Assembly (NCBI RefSeq): GCF_900177625.1
Contig: NZ_FXAU01000001.1
Span: 798,644 to 862,643 of the forward strand
Length of the DNA stretch: 64,000 bases
Direction of reading: 5' to 3'
Origin: Sphingobacterium psychroaquaticum
GTDB taxonomy: Bacteria > Bacteroidota > Bacteroidia > Sphingobacteriales > Sphingobacteriaceae
Shown here: piece by piece, positions 1 through 8,722 of the stretch
Layout of the letters: each line of letters begins with the position of its first letter
How positions within the stretch are numbered: position 1 is the stretch's first letter
Notes under the pieces: model-generated
The model's database searches: none
Seen by the model: only the letters and a program-made list of their open reading frames with translations
What the model was told of the DNA's origin: nothing
Program-made: the position numbers and the translations under genes

Positions 1-345
1 ACGGTGCATAATGTAGAGCAGGCTCGCTTTTATTTAGATAAAAATCCCAAGCAATACCTTTCTATGCATATCAAAACGGCTAAGGATCTCGAAGCTTTTA
101 AGGCCTCTGGACTTCCATACGACCGGATGATTGTATACATCGGGCCTGAAATCAAAGAAGCCAACCAAGCGATGTACGATTTCTTTAAAGCGAAAGGCGT
201 CCTGTGCATGATTTCGGCTGCACCCACATATGATAAATTAAGCAGCCCAGCGGAGCGTGCAGCTAAATATCGCGCTGTTTTTGCAGATGGCGCAACAGTT
301 TTAGAGTCTGATCTCCCTATTGAGGTGAGCAAGGCTATTCGCTAA
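1..345 (+). CDS. glycerophosphodiester phosphodiesterase, C-terminal part (5' end outside window)
   Basis: The frame is open from base 1, so the gene starts upstream; the GTG at base 4 is only an internal valine codon. The visible 114 residues match the C-terminal third of the GDPD TIM barrel as found in Bacteroidota: a YLSMHIKT strand, the MIVYIGPE segment, and the terminal MISAAPTYDK and GATVLESDLPIEV segments. Family members hydrolyse glycerophosphodiesters to glycerol 3-phosphate and an alcohol, usually outside the cytoplasm. The catalytic His and Glu/Asp residues of the N-terminal half are not in the window. The family call is inferred from the C-terminal strands only. Confidence 0.72.
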   Translation, partial: TVHNVEQARFYLDKNPKQYLSMHIKTAKDLEAFKASGLPYDRMIVYIGPEIKEANQAMYDFFKAKGVLCMISAAPTYDKLSSPAERAAKYRAVFADGATVLESDLPIEVSKAIR

Positions 346-366
346 TTCGACAAAAAACTCATTTAG

Positions 367-414
367 TAAGTGGTCCTATCTGTTTAACGAAGCATGTAGG
401 GCCACTTATTTTTT
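367..414. terminator. bidirectional intrinsic terminator between GDPD gene and hxlR
   Basis: The arms 367-379 (taagtggtcctat) and 396-408 (gtagggccactta) pair with two G-U or mismatched positions and are followed by a T run at 409-414. The right arm contains the stop codon of the convergent HxlR gene, so the structure can serve both genes. Confidence 0.7.
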
Positions 415-741
415 ATGTTCCAACAAGAGCGAACCCCATTGGTTGAGCTCCCATAATACTTTCACTAACTGTTCACCGAGTGGGGTTAGTGTATACTCCA
501 CCCGAGGTGGAAGCTCATTGAAGGATTGTTTGGATAAGATACCATCCTGCTCAAGTTCTTTCAGTTGTTGGTTTAATACACGTCTATCTACTTTTGCAAT
601 GCCACGCAACATTTCGCTTGGTCGTTTTTCACCTTGATTAATACGCCACACGATTGGTACTTTCCATTTCCCACTGATGGCATTCACAGCAAATTCCAAT
701 GGACATATTTTTTCTTCTACTGTACGTTCTTTTGTTTCCAT
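406..741 (-). CDS. HxlR-family winged-helix transcriptional regulator
   Basis: The protein has 111 residues, normal for the HxlR family. It has the N-terminal CPLEFAVNAISGKWKVPIVWRI segment with Cys at residue 13, then the MLRGIAKVDRRVLNQQLKELEQDGIL recognition-helix region and the basic VEYTLTPLGEQL wing. Such proteins bind DNA as dimers, and several sense electrophiles or oxidants through the N-terminal Cys. The gene is divergent from the DNA-alkylation-repair gene across about 110 bp, the usual position for a regulator of its neighbour; that link is inference. The start is the ATG at 741. Confidence 0.85.
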   Translation of the reverse strand: METKERTVEEKICPLEFAVNAISGKWKVPIVWRINQGEKRPSEMLRGIAKVDRRVLNQQLKELEQDGILSKQSFNELPPRVEYTLTPLGEQLVKVLWELNQWGSLLLEHKK

Positions 742-850
742 ATAAAATTGACTTTTTTAACCCATAGGGATAAAATTATGCGGTATTGCTATTTTGAATT
801 TACTTTCAAAACTTTGTAAAAATAAACAATGTAAAACGGAAAGCATAGTC

Positions 851-1654
851 ATGGACCAAGTGAAGCGTAAAGGTGCACGAAGTAAAAACGATATCCCTGT
901 GGATGTGATGGATCAACTGAACAGAGGCGAGATAGAAACAGCTAACTTGGTAGAATGGCTCGCCGTAGATCAACGGTTATTGTTGCACCATGTATTGGTA
1001 GCACATAACCGATCGACCTATGAGGAACCTATATTACAGGCAATTGATGCACTTAAAAAACAAACGGTCAATACAATAAATGAAACTATTGGCCTCACCT
1101 TGTTTCATGAGAGCCTGCGTAACAATGATGATCAATTCGTGGAAATATTAGCGCAGCATCCGGCTGATCTGGTGCGTTGCTGGGCTACTTATATGATAGG
1201 AAATGCTGCGATAAGCCTCCCAGAAATGTTGGCGCAGATTCGACCTTTTGCAGCTGATACGCACTTTGGAGTACGAGAGATCTGTTGGATGGCGGTTCGA
1301 AAACATATAACCTTTCATTTACAGGAGAGTATCAACGTGCTGGTCGACTGGACAACCAGTACGGATGCAAATGTCCGGAGGTTTGTCACCGAAGCGACAC
1401 GTCCGAGAGGAGTTTGGTGCGCCCATATTGAAGTTTTAAAACAGGAGCCGGAATTGGCCTTGCCGCTGTTGGAACCGCTGCGGTCCGATGCATCTAAGTA
1501 TGTACAGGATAGCGTCGGGAACTGGCTCAATGATGCCAGCAAAAGCCGGCCCGATTTTGTGCAATCGCTCTGCGCAAGATGGAAACGGGAAAGCGACACC
1601 AAGGAAACCAACTATATTATTAAGAAGGCGTTGCGAACCATTGGAACGACCTAA
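851..1654 (+). CDS. HEAT-repeat DNA alkylation repair protein (AlkC/AlkD superfamily)
   Basis: An all-helical protein of 267 residues. The C-terminal half carries the signature of the AlkC-like branch: NVRRFVTEATRPRGVW, then paired helices LALPLLEPLRSDASKYVQDSVGNWLNDASK. Family members are base-flipping glycosylases or sensors for 3-methyl and 7-methyl purines. I chose the ATG at 851, preceded by ggaaag, because the 19 residues reached from an in-frame ATG at 794 are low-complexity and unlike the family. The gene is divergent from hxlR, so control of this gene by HxlR is plausible. Glycosylase activity itself is not shown by the sequence. Confidence 0.72.
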   Translation: MDQVKRKGARSKNDIPVDVMDQLNRGEIETANLVEWLAVDQRLLLHHVLVAHNRSTYEEPILQAIDALKKQTVNTINETIGLTLFHESLRNNDDQFVEILAQHPADLVRCWATYMIGNAAISLPEMLAQIRPFAADTHFGVREICWMAVRKHITFHLQESINVLVDWTTSTDANVRRFVTEATRPRGVWCAHIEVLKQEPELALPLLEPLRSDASKYVQDSVGNWLNDASKSRPDFVQSLCARWKRESDTKETNYIIKKALRTIGTT

Positions 1655-1741
1655 GGTATGGGGTGATTCCTGAATTGTAACATTAATGTTCGTAATAATT
1701 GTACAATTTGCTACCTTGGCTTGCGCTAACCAAGTTGAAGA

Positions 1742-2290
1742 ATGCTTTTTAAACCATTATTAGAAGAGGATAAAGTACGAATTGCTCACTATCGGGAGGA
1801 GGAGGCTTTTAAGGCTTATTTTATGGCAAATTACAGGGCGCTGGAAAACTACGCCGCATCTTACCTTGGGGATGCGCATATGGCGCAAGATATTGTCTCG
1901 GAAGTTATGTGGCAGATCTGGCGCTTAGAAGGCGATCTCATGCGAATCAAATCTGTTGAACAGTATATTTTGCGCGCCATAAAAAATAAATGTTTAAATC
2001 AATTTAGGGTTAGACAATTGGTGTATACCGATCAAGATGAACTAAAAGATGAGTTAATCAATGACAGTAGTCCCGAACAAATTTTTATTACGAACGAAGA
2101 CCTCAAGATCATCCATCAAGCCATTCTAAACTTACCCGAAAAAACAAGAGAAGCTTTTAAACTTGTCAAAGAGGAGCAATACTCGTATCGGCAGGCCGCC
2201 GAAATCATGAACATATCTGTAAATACGATAGATAAACATATTCAAAATGCCCTTCAGAGGCTCTTAAAAGCATTACGCAAAAAAAAGTAA
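1742..2290 (+). CDS. ECF RNA polymerase sigma factor (module 1)
   Basis: A 182-residue sigma factor with regions 2 and 4 only. Region 2 includes LENYAASYLGDAHMAQDIVSE followed by MWQIWR. Region 4 ends in the helix-turn-helix YSYRQAAEIMNISVNTIDKHIQNALQRL. It is the first gene of an ECF / FecR / SusC / SusD module. By analogy with FecI-FecR and Bacteroides systems it should activate the susC1-susD1 genes when the FecR protein releases it. A weak TACCTTGG (1712-1719) resembles the -7 box but is not convincing. Confidence 0.9.
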   Translation: MLFKPLLEEDKVRIAHYREEEAFKAYFMANYRALENYAASYLGDAHMAQDIVSEVMWQIWRLEGDLMRIKSVEQYILRAIKNKCLNQFRVRQLVYTDQDELKDELINDSSPEQIFITNEDLKIIHQAILNLPEKTREAFKLVKEEQYSYRQAAEIMNISVNTIDKHIQNALQRLLKALRKKK

Positions 2291-2350
2291 AATTCTTATG
2301 GTGATTTTATGGTTTACCGGTGTCTTTGATATAGACACCACATATAAACC

Positions 2351-3406
2351 ATGTATATCAACGATCAACAATTTGTAGCGCTACTCGGCAAGTTCCTGGA
2401 CAAAAGCCTCACAACGGAGGAGGAGCACCTTTTGGAGCGTTGTGTGAATGAAGACCCCGAGAGGATGGTGTTGCTCCGATATATTCGTGAAAATCAAGCG
2501 GAAAGTTTAGAAGAAGCCGAAGAAATTTACAAGAAGTTCCGGCCACACGATCTGGATCATACTGCCGTTAAGCACCTTCCCCAAAGCCCATTCCGGATGT
2601 TTCGTGATAAGCGTGTTTTACGCATTGTGGTCTGTGTCATTTGTCTCTTGGCGGGGGTATGGATGTTTTTATTCATTCAAAAGACAAGATCTACCGATCA
2701 TCAATGGGAGTATGTTCAGACCACAAAAGGTCAGCGAAAATTCTTTAAACTTATTGATGGCACTACGGTGTGGCTGAATAATGACAGCCAACTGAAGATA
2801 GGGAAGGGATATGGTAAGGAAAGTCGGAAGATGGAGCTGGTCGGCGAAGCATTTTTTTCTGTTGCGAAAAATAAGAGTTTACCCCTTTATATCAAAGCTA
2901 AAGAGAGTGAGATCCAAGTTTTAGGAACCATGTTTAACGTGCGTGCCTATGCGGATGATAAAGCGACAGTAACTTCACTTATTGAAGGTGTGGTGCGACT
3001 GCGTGTTCCTGGAAAGGGAGACAATGAAGAGTGTATCATGCAACCAGGCGACCGGGTCGCTGTGTCAACCGAAAATTTCAAGATGATAAAGACAACGTCC
3101 GAGGTATCCCCAGTAACCCGGGAGGAAAGGATAGAGCAGACAGTGAGCCCGATACAACAGGATATTGCAGAAATTATGTGGGTCAAAAATAAGCTTGTCT
3201 TTGATGGTGATTCCTTGGACGAGATGGCGAAAAAGCTTGGACGATGGTACGATAAAACAGTGATTGTAGAGGATCAGGGAAAAAGTAATCAGGTGTTTAC
3301 CGGTAAGTTTGAAGGAGAAACTTATGTCCAAGTGTTGGATTTGCTAAAGCAGACGGGCGGGAAGTTAGATTATAGAATTGAGAAAGATACCATATATATA
3401 AAATAG
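2351..3406 (+). CDS. FecR-family anti-sigma factor (module 1)
   Basis: 351 residues. A cytoplasmic helical domain (about 1-80) would bind the sigma factor. A single membrane segment covers about 90-109. The periplasmic FecR domain contains RKFFKLIDGTTVWLNNDSQLKI, VGEAFFSV and VLGTMFNVRAY, and the C-terminal domain ends in GKLDYRIEKDTIYIK. In this family the periplasmic part contacts the STN domain of the partner SusC-like transporter and passes the signal that substrate is bound. It lies 60 bp after the sigma gene and 139 bp before susC1, which has an STN domain, so the signalling set is complete. Confidence 0.9.
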   Translation: MYINDQQFVALLGKFLDKSLTTEEEHLLERCVNEDPERMVLLRYIRENQAESLEEAEEIYKKFRPHDLDHTAVKHLPQSPFRMFRDKRVLRIVVCVICLLAGVWMFLFIQKTRSTDHQWEYVQTTKGQRKFFKLIDGTTVWLNNDSQLKIGKGYGKESRKMELVGEAFFSVAKNKSLPLYIKAKESEIQVLGTMFNVRAYADDKATVTSLIEGVVRLRVPGKGDNEECIMQPGDRVAVSTENFKMIKTTSEVSPVTREERIEQTVSPIQQDIAEIMWVKNKLVFDGDSLDEMAKKLGRWYDKTVIVEDQGKSNQVFTGKFEGETYVQVLDLLKQTGGKLDYRIEKDTIYIK

Positions 3407-3419
3407 CTGATTATGAATT

Positions 3420-3517
3420 AAAAAAGGAACCTAAAAAAAAGGTACATCTTAATAGATTAAGACATACCTAAGCATTTTTAACCAATGAGCATCGCACCCT
3501 AGGAAAGTTAGATGCTC
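3420..3517. other. fecR1-susC1 intergenic leader with small hairpins
   Basis: The gap holds an A run (3420-3425) before a weak hairpin with a 4-bp core and one mismatch (about 3427-3445). A second hairpin has perfect 7-bp arms, gagcatc at 3487-3493 and gatgctc at 3511-3517. Read on the minus strand, the first resembles a poor intrinsic terminator, in the same place as the much better one in module 3. No clear facing promoter box was found here. Confidence 0.3.
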
Positions 3518-3545
3518 TAATGATTAACTTTAATACCATAAAATT

Positions 3546-6500
3546 ATGAAAAAAAAATCACATGCAGGAAGACATGTGTTATTTCCGTATTGCTTTAAGT
3601 GGCTGTTAATGGTCAAATTAATTATTTTTTTTGTTATTGCTTTTACCGTAACAGTAACGGCAAATGAATCGAAGGCGCAGGCAACCGTTTCCTTGCGTTT
3701 TCGGGATGTGAAACTAAAGAACCTCTTACTAACTATAGAAGAGCAGACTAATGTTTCCTTTATTTATAACGACAACGCCATTGAAAGAATCCGCATTGAA
3801 GAAATTGACGTCCGTAACAAGAAATGGGTGGACATTCTACTCCCTATTTTGGAAGAGCATGCCTTTCAAGCAGATTTTGTAGGCAAAAATAGTGTGCTCA
3901 TCAAACGAAAACCTCAAAACCAAGAGAAGGTCGCATCAGGTACTGTACGGGATCAGGATGGGAAACCTTTGGTCGGTGTGTCTATTAAGCTAAAAAATTC
4001 CGATAAGGTGACGCAGTCCAACAGTGACGGTCAGTTTTCCCTGGCCGTCGAAGGCGTTGATCCTGTTTTACAGTTCTCGTATGTGGGATACTTGACGCAG
4101 GAGGTACCTTATCGGGCAACGATGATGGATGTCGTGTTGGTCGAGGATTTGGCACAACTAGAAAAAGTGGTGGTTGTCGGCTACGGTACGCAAAAGAAAG
4201 CAACTTTGACGGGATCGATCAGTCAGGTTTCGGGAGACGAATTGAAAAAATCGGTGGCTCCCAATTTATCGAACTCCCTAGTCGGGCGGATGCCAGGTGT
4301 GATTGCCAACAACCGTTCCGGTGAACCGGGGAATGATTTTTCCGAAATTTATATCCGGGGTAAAGGATCCTTGGGTAATAACAGTCCTTTATATGTGATT
4401 GATGGGGTCGCTAATAGAGGGGGCATAGAGCGTCTGAATCCCAGTGATATCGAAAGTATAACGGTGTTAAAGGATGCTTCGGCCGCTATTTATGGTGCGC
4501 AAGCGGCCAACGGTGTTATTTTAGTTACGACAAAACGAGGTAATGGCACAAAACCGATCATTACCTATGAAGGAAATTTTGGGTTATCAGAAAATACACG
4601 AACACCAAAACTAATGGATTCCTACCAGTACATGGTATACGACGATGAAATTAATGCACACTTTGGTCGAAATGAGAAGTATAAGGATATTAAAAATGGC
4701 TACAAAGACGGAACAATAGACCCCTTGCTGTATGCGAACACCGATTGGATGAATGTTTTCTTTACACGGTCTCCCCAAACCCAGCACTCCCTTTCACTGC
4801 GTGGTGGAGACGAGCGTATACGGTATTATGTGTCGGGCGGATTGTTGTACCAGAAACCAGGTTTTCGAAATACCAATTTAGATTTTAAGACCGTTCAATT
4901 CCGTGCGAATCTAGATGCTAAAATTAACCGTGACCTTTCGCTATTGGTTGAGGTAGGAACGCGTCAGGAAAATAGGCACAATTCGAATTATAACATGGGC
5001 ACTTTCTTCTGGGAAGCTTTTCATGCGTATCCGTTTTTGCACGACTATTATCCAAACGGCCTTCCAGGGCCAGGTATTTCTTGGGGAAATAACCTAGCGC
5101 TCTTGGCCGCGGGAGCAACGGGGTACCAAAAAATAAAGGATAATTTCTTGAACACTAAAGTAGGCTTCAACCTAAAAGCGCCTTGGATTGTTGATGGACT
5201 ATATTTTTCAGGGTATGGTGCATTTGACTCACAGGTACGAAATGAGAAGAGACTCAACGATATGTGGGATGCCTATCGCTATAATCCGGCGACCAAAGAA
5301 TACAATAATATCCGCGAAACGACAGGTGAAGCGAATATAAACTTAAGTCAACGGAACGATGATAATGGAACGGATACATGGCATTTCAAAGTAGGCTACG
5401 AGAAAATATTTGGACCGCATAATATCAATGTCTTTGCGGCTTATGAACAGAGTAAATCGCGCGGAGACTGGTTTTCTGCTTACCGTCGTGACTTTTTGAG
5501 CAATGCAGTAGACTATATGTTTGCGGGGAGTGATAACCAAAAAAATAATGATGGAAAAGCCACCATCTCGGCACGTCAGAATTACTTTGGTCGCTTAAGC
5601 TACGGTTTTAAAGATCGTTACTTAATGGACTTCACCCTACGCCGCGATGGTTCGCAGAATTTTACAAGCGATGCGCGTTGGGGCTGGTTCCCAGGAATAG
5701 CAGCTGCTTGGCGTATCTCACAAGAAGATTTTTTTAAAGAGAACCTGCCGGCTATTAATGAGCTGAAAATAAAAGCTTCGTGGGGTAAACTAGGAAATGA
5801 TCGCGTGGATCCTTTCCAGTACTTAAGTACGTTCAATTTGGGCGATGGTGCCCTTTTTGGTGTGGACCCCAAAAGAGGCAAAGGTTTTACACCGGGGAGA
5901 TTAGCGAATCCAGGAATTACATGGGAGAAAGTGGATACAAAAAATATTGGTTTCGAGTCGGTGTTGTTTAATCAGTCACTCAGCTTTGACCTACAGTACT
6001 TCTACTCCATGCGTACAGATATCTTAACGCAAAAGCAAGCTTCTGTACCTCGTTATACGGGGTTAACATTGCCGGATCAAAACATTGGCGAGATTTCAAA
6101 TCGAGGCATTGAAGCGAGTGTTATGTATCGCAGTAAGGTGCGTGATTTCAACTACTTTATAGGCGGTAACTTCACCTTCGTGCGAAATAAAATCCACTTC
6201 TTTGATGAAGCCGTTAGTGTGCCTGATTGGCAACGCAGAACGGGACATAGCATCGATTCCTGGCTCGTTTACAAGACCGATGGTATATACCAGACCAAAG
6301 AGGAAGTAAATAGTGGACCACACCTGTTGAATACAGCACCTGGTGATATCAAGTATGTCGATGTGGATGGCGATGGTAATATTACCAGCAACGATATGGT
6401 TCGCATTTATGAAAGCGCGATACCCGAAATTATTTATGGGGTATCGATGGGGGGAAAGTGGAAAAATTTTGAATTGAATGTGCTGTGGCAAGGTCAAGGG

Positions 6501-6881
6501 CGAGCAAAACAGATGATCCGTCCGGGAAGCTACAACCGTGATGTAACATACTTTGATAATCGCTGGATTTCCGCGACCGAAACGCCCAATGCATTGTATC
6601 CAAGAGCTTTTGATCGCGATGATACCTTTAATACCCGAAATTCAACCTTTTGGTTAAAAGATGCTTCTTTCATTCGATTGAAAAACATAGAACTAGCGTA
6701 TAATTTGTCGCCAAAAGTGTTAGAACGTATAAAAATGGATAACCTACGGATTTTTGTGGGCGGTTTCAATCTGTTTTCAATAGATCACATTAAAGTTCAA
6801 GATCCTGAAGGGACAAATGCCGGAGGGATGTATTACCCACAGCAAAGGATCTATAGTGTAGGACTTAATGTTAGTTTCTAA
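3546..6881 (+). CDS. SusC/RagA-family TonB-dependent outer-membrane transporter with STN domain (module 1)
   Basis: 1111 residues. A signal segment (about 1-45) is followed by an STN signalling domain (about 50-125), a carboxypeptidase-regulatory-like beta sandwich (about 130-200, DGKPLVGVSIKLKNS), the VVVGYGTQKK hinge, a plug with MPGVIANNRSGEPG and LYVIDG, and the 22-strand barrel region ending in an aromatic terminal strand (YSVGLNVSF). It should import a ligand across the outer membrane with SusD1, powered by TonB-ExbBD. The STN domain is what the FecR1 protein is expected to contact. The substrate cannot be read from the sequence; the adjacent six-hairpin glycosidase-like gene points to a carbohydrate. 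Confidence 0.95.
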   Translation: MKKKSHAGRHVLFPYCFKWLLMVKLIIFFVIAFTVTVTANESKAQATVSLRFRDVKLKNLLLTIEEQTNVSFIYNDNAIERIRIEEIDVRNKKWVDILLPILEEHAFQADFVGKNSVLIKRKPQNQEKVASGTVRDQDGKPLVGVSIKLKNSDKVTQSNSDGQFSLAVEGVDPVLQFSYVGYLTQEVPYRATMMDVVLVEDLAQLEKVVVVGYGTQKKATLTGSISQVSGDELKKSVAPNLSNSLVGRMPGVIANNRSGEPGNDFSEIYIRGKGSLGNNSPLYVIDGVANRGGIERLNPSDIESITVLKDASAAIYGAQAANGVILVTTKRGNGTKPIITYEGNFGLSENTRTPKLMDSYQYMVYDDEINAHFGRNEKYKDIKNGYKDGTIDPLLYANTDWMNVFFTRSPQTQHSLSLRGGDERIRYYVSGGLLYQKPGFRNTNLDFKTVQFRANLDAKINRDLSLLVEVGTRQENRHNSNYNMGTFFWEAFHAYPFLHDYYPNGLPGPGISWGNNLALLAAGATGYQKIKDNFLNTKVGFNLKAPWIVDGLYFSGYGAFDSQVRNEKRLNDMWDAYRYNPATKEYNNIRETTGEANINLSQRNDDNGTDTWHFKVGYEKIFGPHNINVFAAYEQSKSRGDWFSAYRRDFLSNAVDYMFAGSDNQKNNDGKATISARQNYFGRLSYGFKDRYLMDFTLRRDGSQNFTSDARWGWFPGIAAAWRISQEDFFKENLPAINELKIKASWGKLGNDRVDPFQYLSTFNLGDGALFGVDPKRGKGFTPGRLANPGITWEKVDTKNIGFESVLFNQSLSFDLQYFYSMRTDILTQKQASVPRYTGLTLPDQNIGEISNRGIEASVMYRSKVRDFNYFIGGNFTFVRNKIHFFDEAVSVPDWQRRTGHSIDSWLVYKTDGIYQTKEEVNSGPHLLNTAPGDIKYVDVDGDGNITSNDMVRIYESAIPEIIYGVSMGGKWKNFELNVLWQGQGRAKQMIRPGSYNRDVTYFDNRWISATETPNALYPRAFDRDDTFNTRNSTFWLKDASFIRLKNIELAYNLSPKVLERIKMDNLRIFVGGFNLFSIDHIKVQDPEGTNAGGMYYPQQRIYSVGLNVSF

Positions 6882-6898
6882 TTTAAACAACTTGAACG

Positions 6899-8542
6899 AT
6901 GAACAATAGAATAATAAAATATATAGGCGTTATTTTGCTGTCCAGTACCCTGTCTTGCTCCAATTTTCTGGATGTAAAACCCTTGGACTCCTTTACAGGA
7001 GAAGCAATCTTTTCAGACCTGCAATTAACAGAGACGTATGTAAATAAACGCTACACCGAACTGCGTGATGGATTCGGTAATTTTGGTTTACGCTATATAT
7101 CGGATGAAGCGTACCATAATTTTAACTCTGGTAATCCGTACCTCTATAATAGAGGAGAAGTAACGCCGGATCAACTGGGCGACTATACCACATGGAATGC
7201 GTACTATGAGTCCATCAAAAACTGTAATATTTTCTTTGATAATATTGGGTTGCTAAAAGCCGATAAGGCAAAAGTGGATCGCCTGACTGGCGAAGTAACC
7301 TTTTTAAGAGCTTTTCTCTATGCGGATCTTATTGCTCGTTTTGGCGGTGTTCCCTTAGTCGTAAAGAGTTTTGATCTCGATAGTGAAATGAAAATTCCAC
7401 GCAATACCTACCAAGAGTGTGTTGCATTTATTGTTGCTGAACTGGATAAAGCTGCGCAGCTATTGCCCGCTAAGTATGACAATGTGAACTTTGGTCGTGC
7501 CACCAAAGGGGCTGCCTTGGCACTAAAGTCCCGCGTTTTACTTTATGCTGCCAGTGCATACTGGAACCCATCAAAGGAAAAAAGTAAATGGCAGGCTGCC
7601 GCGGATGCTGCAAAAGCAGTAATCACGCTGCAGGAGAATGGAGGGCAGGTCTATAGTTTAGATCCAAACTACAAGGAGTTGTTTCTGCGGAACACTAGTC
7701 CCGAGATTATTTTTATGCGCCAATTTAATACGGAGTTTGGACATTCCTTTGATTGGACCGATTCGCCTAATGGTTTTACGGGATGGTCTAGAACCTGTGT
7801 GTTACAGGATATGGTCGATGCCTATGAAATGGCGGACGGGAGTGCACCGACGGAGCAGGAGTATATAGATGGAAAACCTTGGTTGAATAGAGAGCCTCGA
7901 TTTTATGCTTCTATCGTATGTGATGGACAACAGTTTCGTGGGAGAGAGATTGAATTTTTTATCTCTTCAACTGGAAACAGAGCGCAAAGTGGGAAGGATA
8001 GTGAATTTGGTATTGATGATTGGAATGCTTCAAAGACGCACTACACCATTCGTAAATTCATGAACGAAAGTCTCCGCAATCCGTGGAATGACAAAGGGAA
8101 CCAACCGTGGATTTACATGAGATTGGGTGAGATTTATTTGAACTATGCGGAAGCAATGTTTGAATTAGGAGATGAATCGACAGCACGTTTATATATCAAT
8201 AAAATTCGTCAGCGAGCGCGAGGTGCAAGCACCAATGTTTTGCCTGATATTACCGCGACAGGCACCCAGTTGTTTTCAAAGATACAACACGAAAGACGTA
8301 TAGAACTGGCATTTGAAGACCATCGTTTCTTCGATGTGCGCCGATGGAAAATTGCCGAAATAACGGAGAATAAACCAGCCCGTAGAATCTCCATCATCAG
8401 GAATGACCAAACGAAGGTTAAAACCTATAAGATTGATGTTCTCCAGGAACGGAAATTTTTTCCGCAGCACTATTTGTTGCCTATTCCTAGAGATGAGAGA
8501 CAGCGAAATCCGCTCTTAGAACAGAACCCAGATTACAAATAA
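6899..8542 (+). CDS. SusD/RagB-family surface lipoprotein (module 1)
   Basis: 547 residues. The lipoprotein signal has its lipobox Cys in LSSTLSCSNF (about residue 20), followed by LDVKPLDSF. TPR-like helices carry the family motifs EVTFLRAFLYADLIARFGGVPLV, YLNYAEAMFELGD and ERRIELAFEDHRFFDVRRWK. SusD proteins form a hinged lid on the SusC barrel and help bind the ligand outside the cell. The gene begins 17 bp after susC1 and must be co-transcribed with it. Confidence 0.94.
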   Translation: MNNRIIKYIGVILLSSTLSCSNFLDVKPLDSFTGEAIFSDLQLTETYVNKRYTELRDGFGNFGLRYISDEAYHNFNSGNPYLYNRGEVTPDQLGDYTTWNAYYESIKNCNIFFDNIGLLKADKAKVDRLTGEVTFLRAFLYADLIARFGGVPLVVKSFDLDSEMKIPRNTYQECVAFIVAELDKAAQLLPAKYDNVNFGRATKGAALALKSRVLLYAASAYWNPSKEKSKWQAAADAAKAVITLQENGGQVYSLDPNYKELFLRNTSPEIIFMRQFNTEFGHSFDWTDSPNGFTGWSRTCVLQDMVDAYEMADGSAPTEQEYIDGKPWLNREPRFYASIVCDGQQFRGREIEFFISSTGNRAQSGKDSEFGIDDWNASKTHYTIRKFMNESLRNPWNDKGNQPWIYMRLGEIYLNYAEAMFELGDESTARLYINKIRQRARGASTNVLPDITATGTQLFSKIQHERRIELAFEDHRFFDVRRWKIAEITENKPARRISIIRNDQTKVKTYKIDVLQERKFFPQHYLLPIPRDERQRNPLLEQNPDYK

Positions 8543-8565
8543 CGGGTAGTATATCCTTTGGAGGT

Positions 8566-8689
8566 GTCTAAAAAGACGTTAAACGTCATTGCGAACCTGA
8601 GGAACGAAGGTGTGGTAATCTTCTGAAAATAATCAAAGACTGCCACATTGCTAAGCTTCTCGCAGTGACGAAACATCGTCTTTTTAGAC
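8566..8689. repeat. 124-bp REP-like imperfect palindrome after susD1
   Basis: The outer arms are perfect: gtctaaaaagacg (8566-8578) and cgtctttttagac (8677-8689). The inner arms cgtcattgcga (8584-8594) and its near-complement ending tgacg (to 8670) differ by one base. The cgtcattgcga core resembles interspersed palindromes that are frequent in Sphingobacteriaceae genomes. As RNA it would fold into one long hairpin and could protect or terminate the susCD1 transcript. Confidence 0.75.
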
Positions 8690-8722
8690 GCTTTCTTTTT
8701 TTTAATTCTTAGTATCTCATTT

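Noticed and set aside
367..408. Shared 14-bp acgaagcatgtagg between this terminator and the 53-bp repeat as proof of a common element
   Set aside because: Only 14 bp agree and the flanks differ, so chance or short homology cannot be separated without a genome-wide search.
6096..6497. 133-codon minus-strand frame inside susC1
   Set aside because: It lies fully inside a well-supported SusC gene and is a shadow frame; the same holds for similar frames inside the other susC genes.
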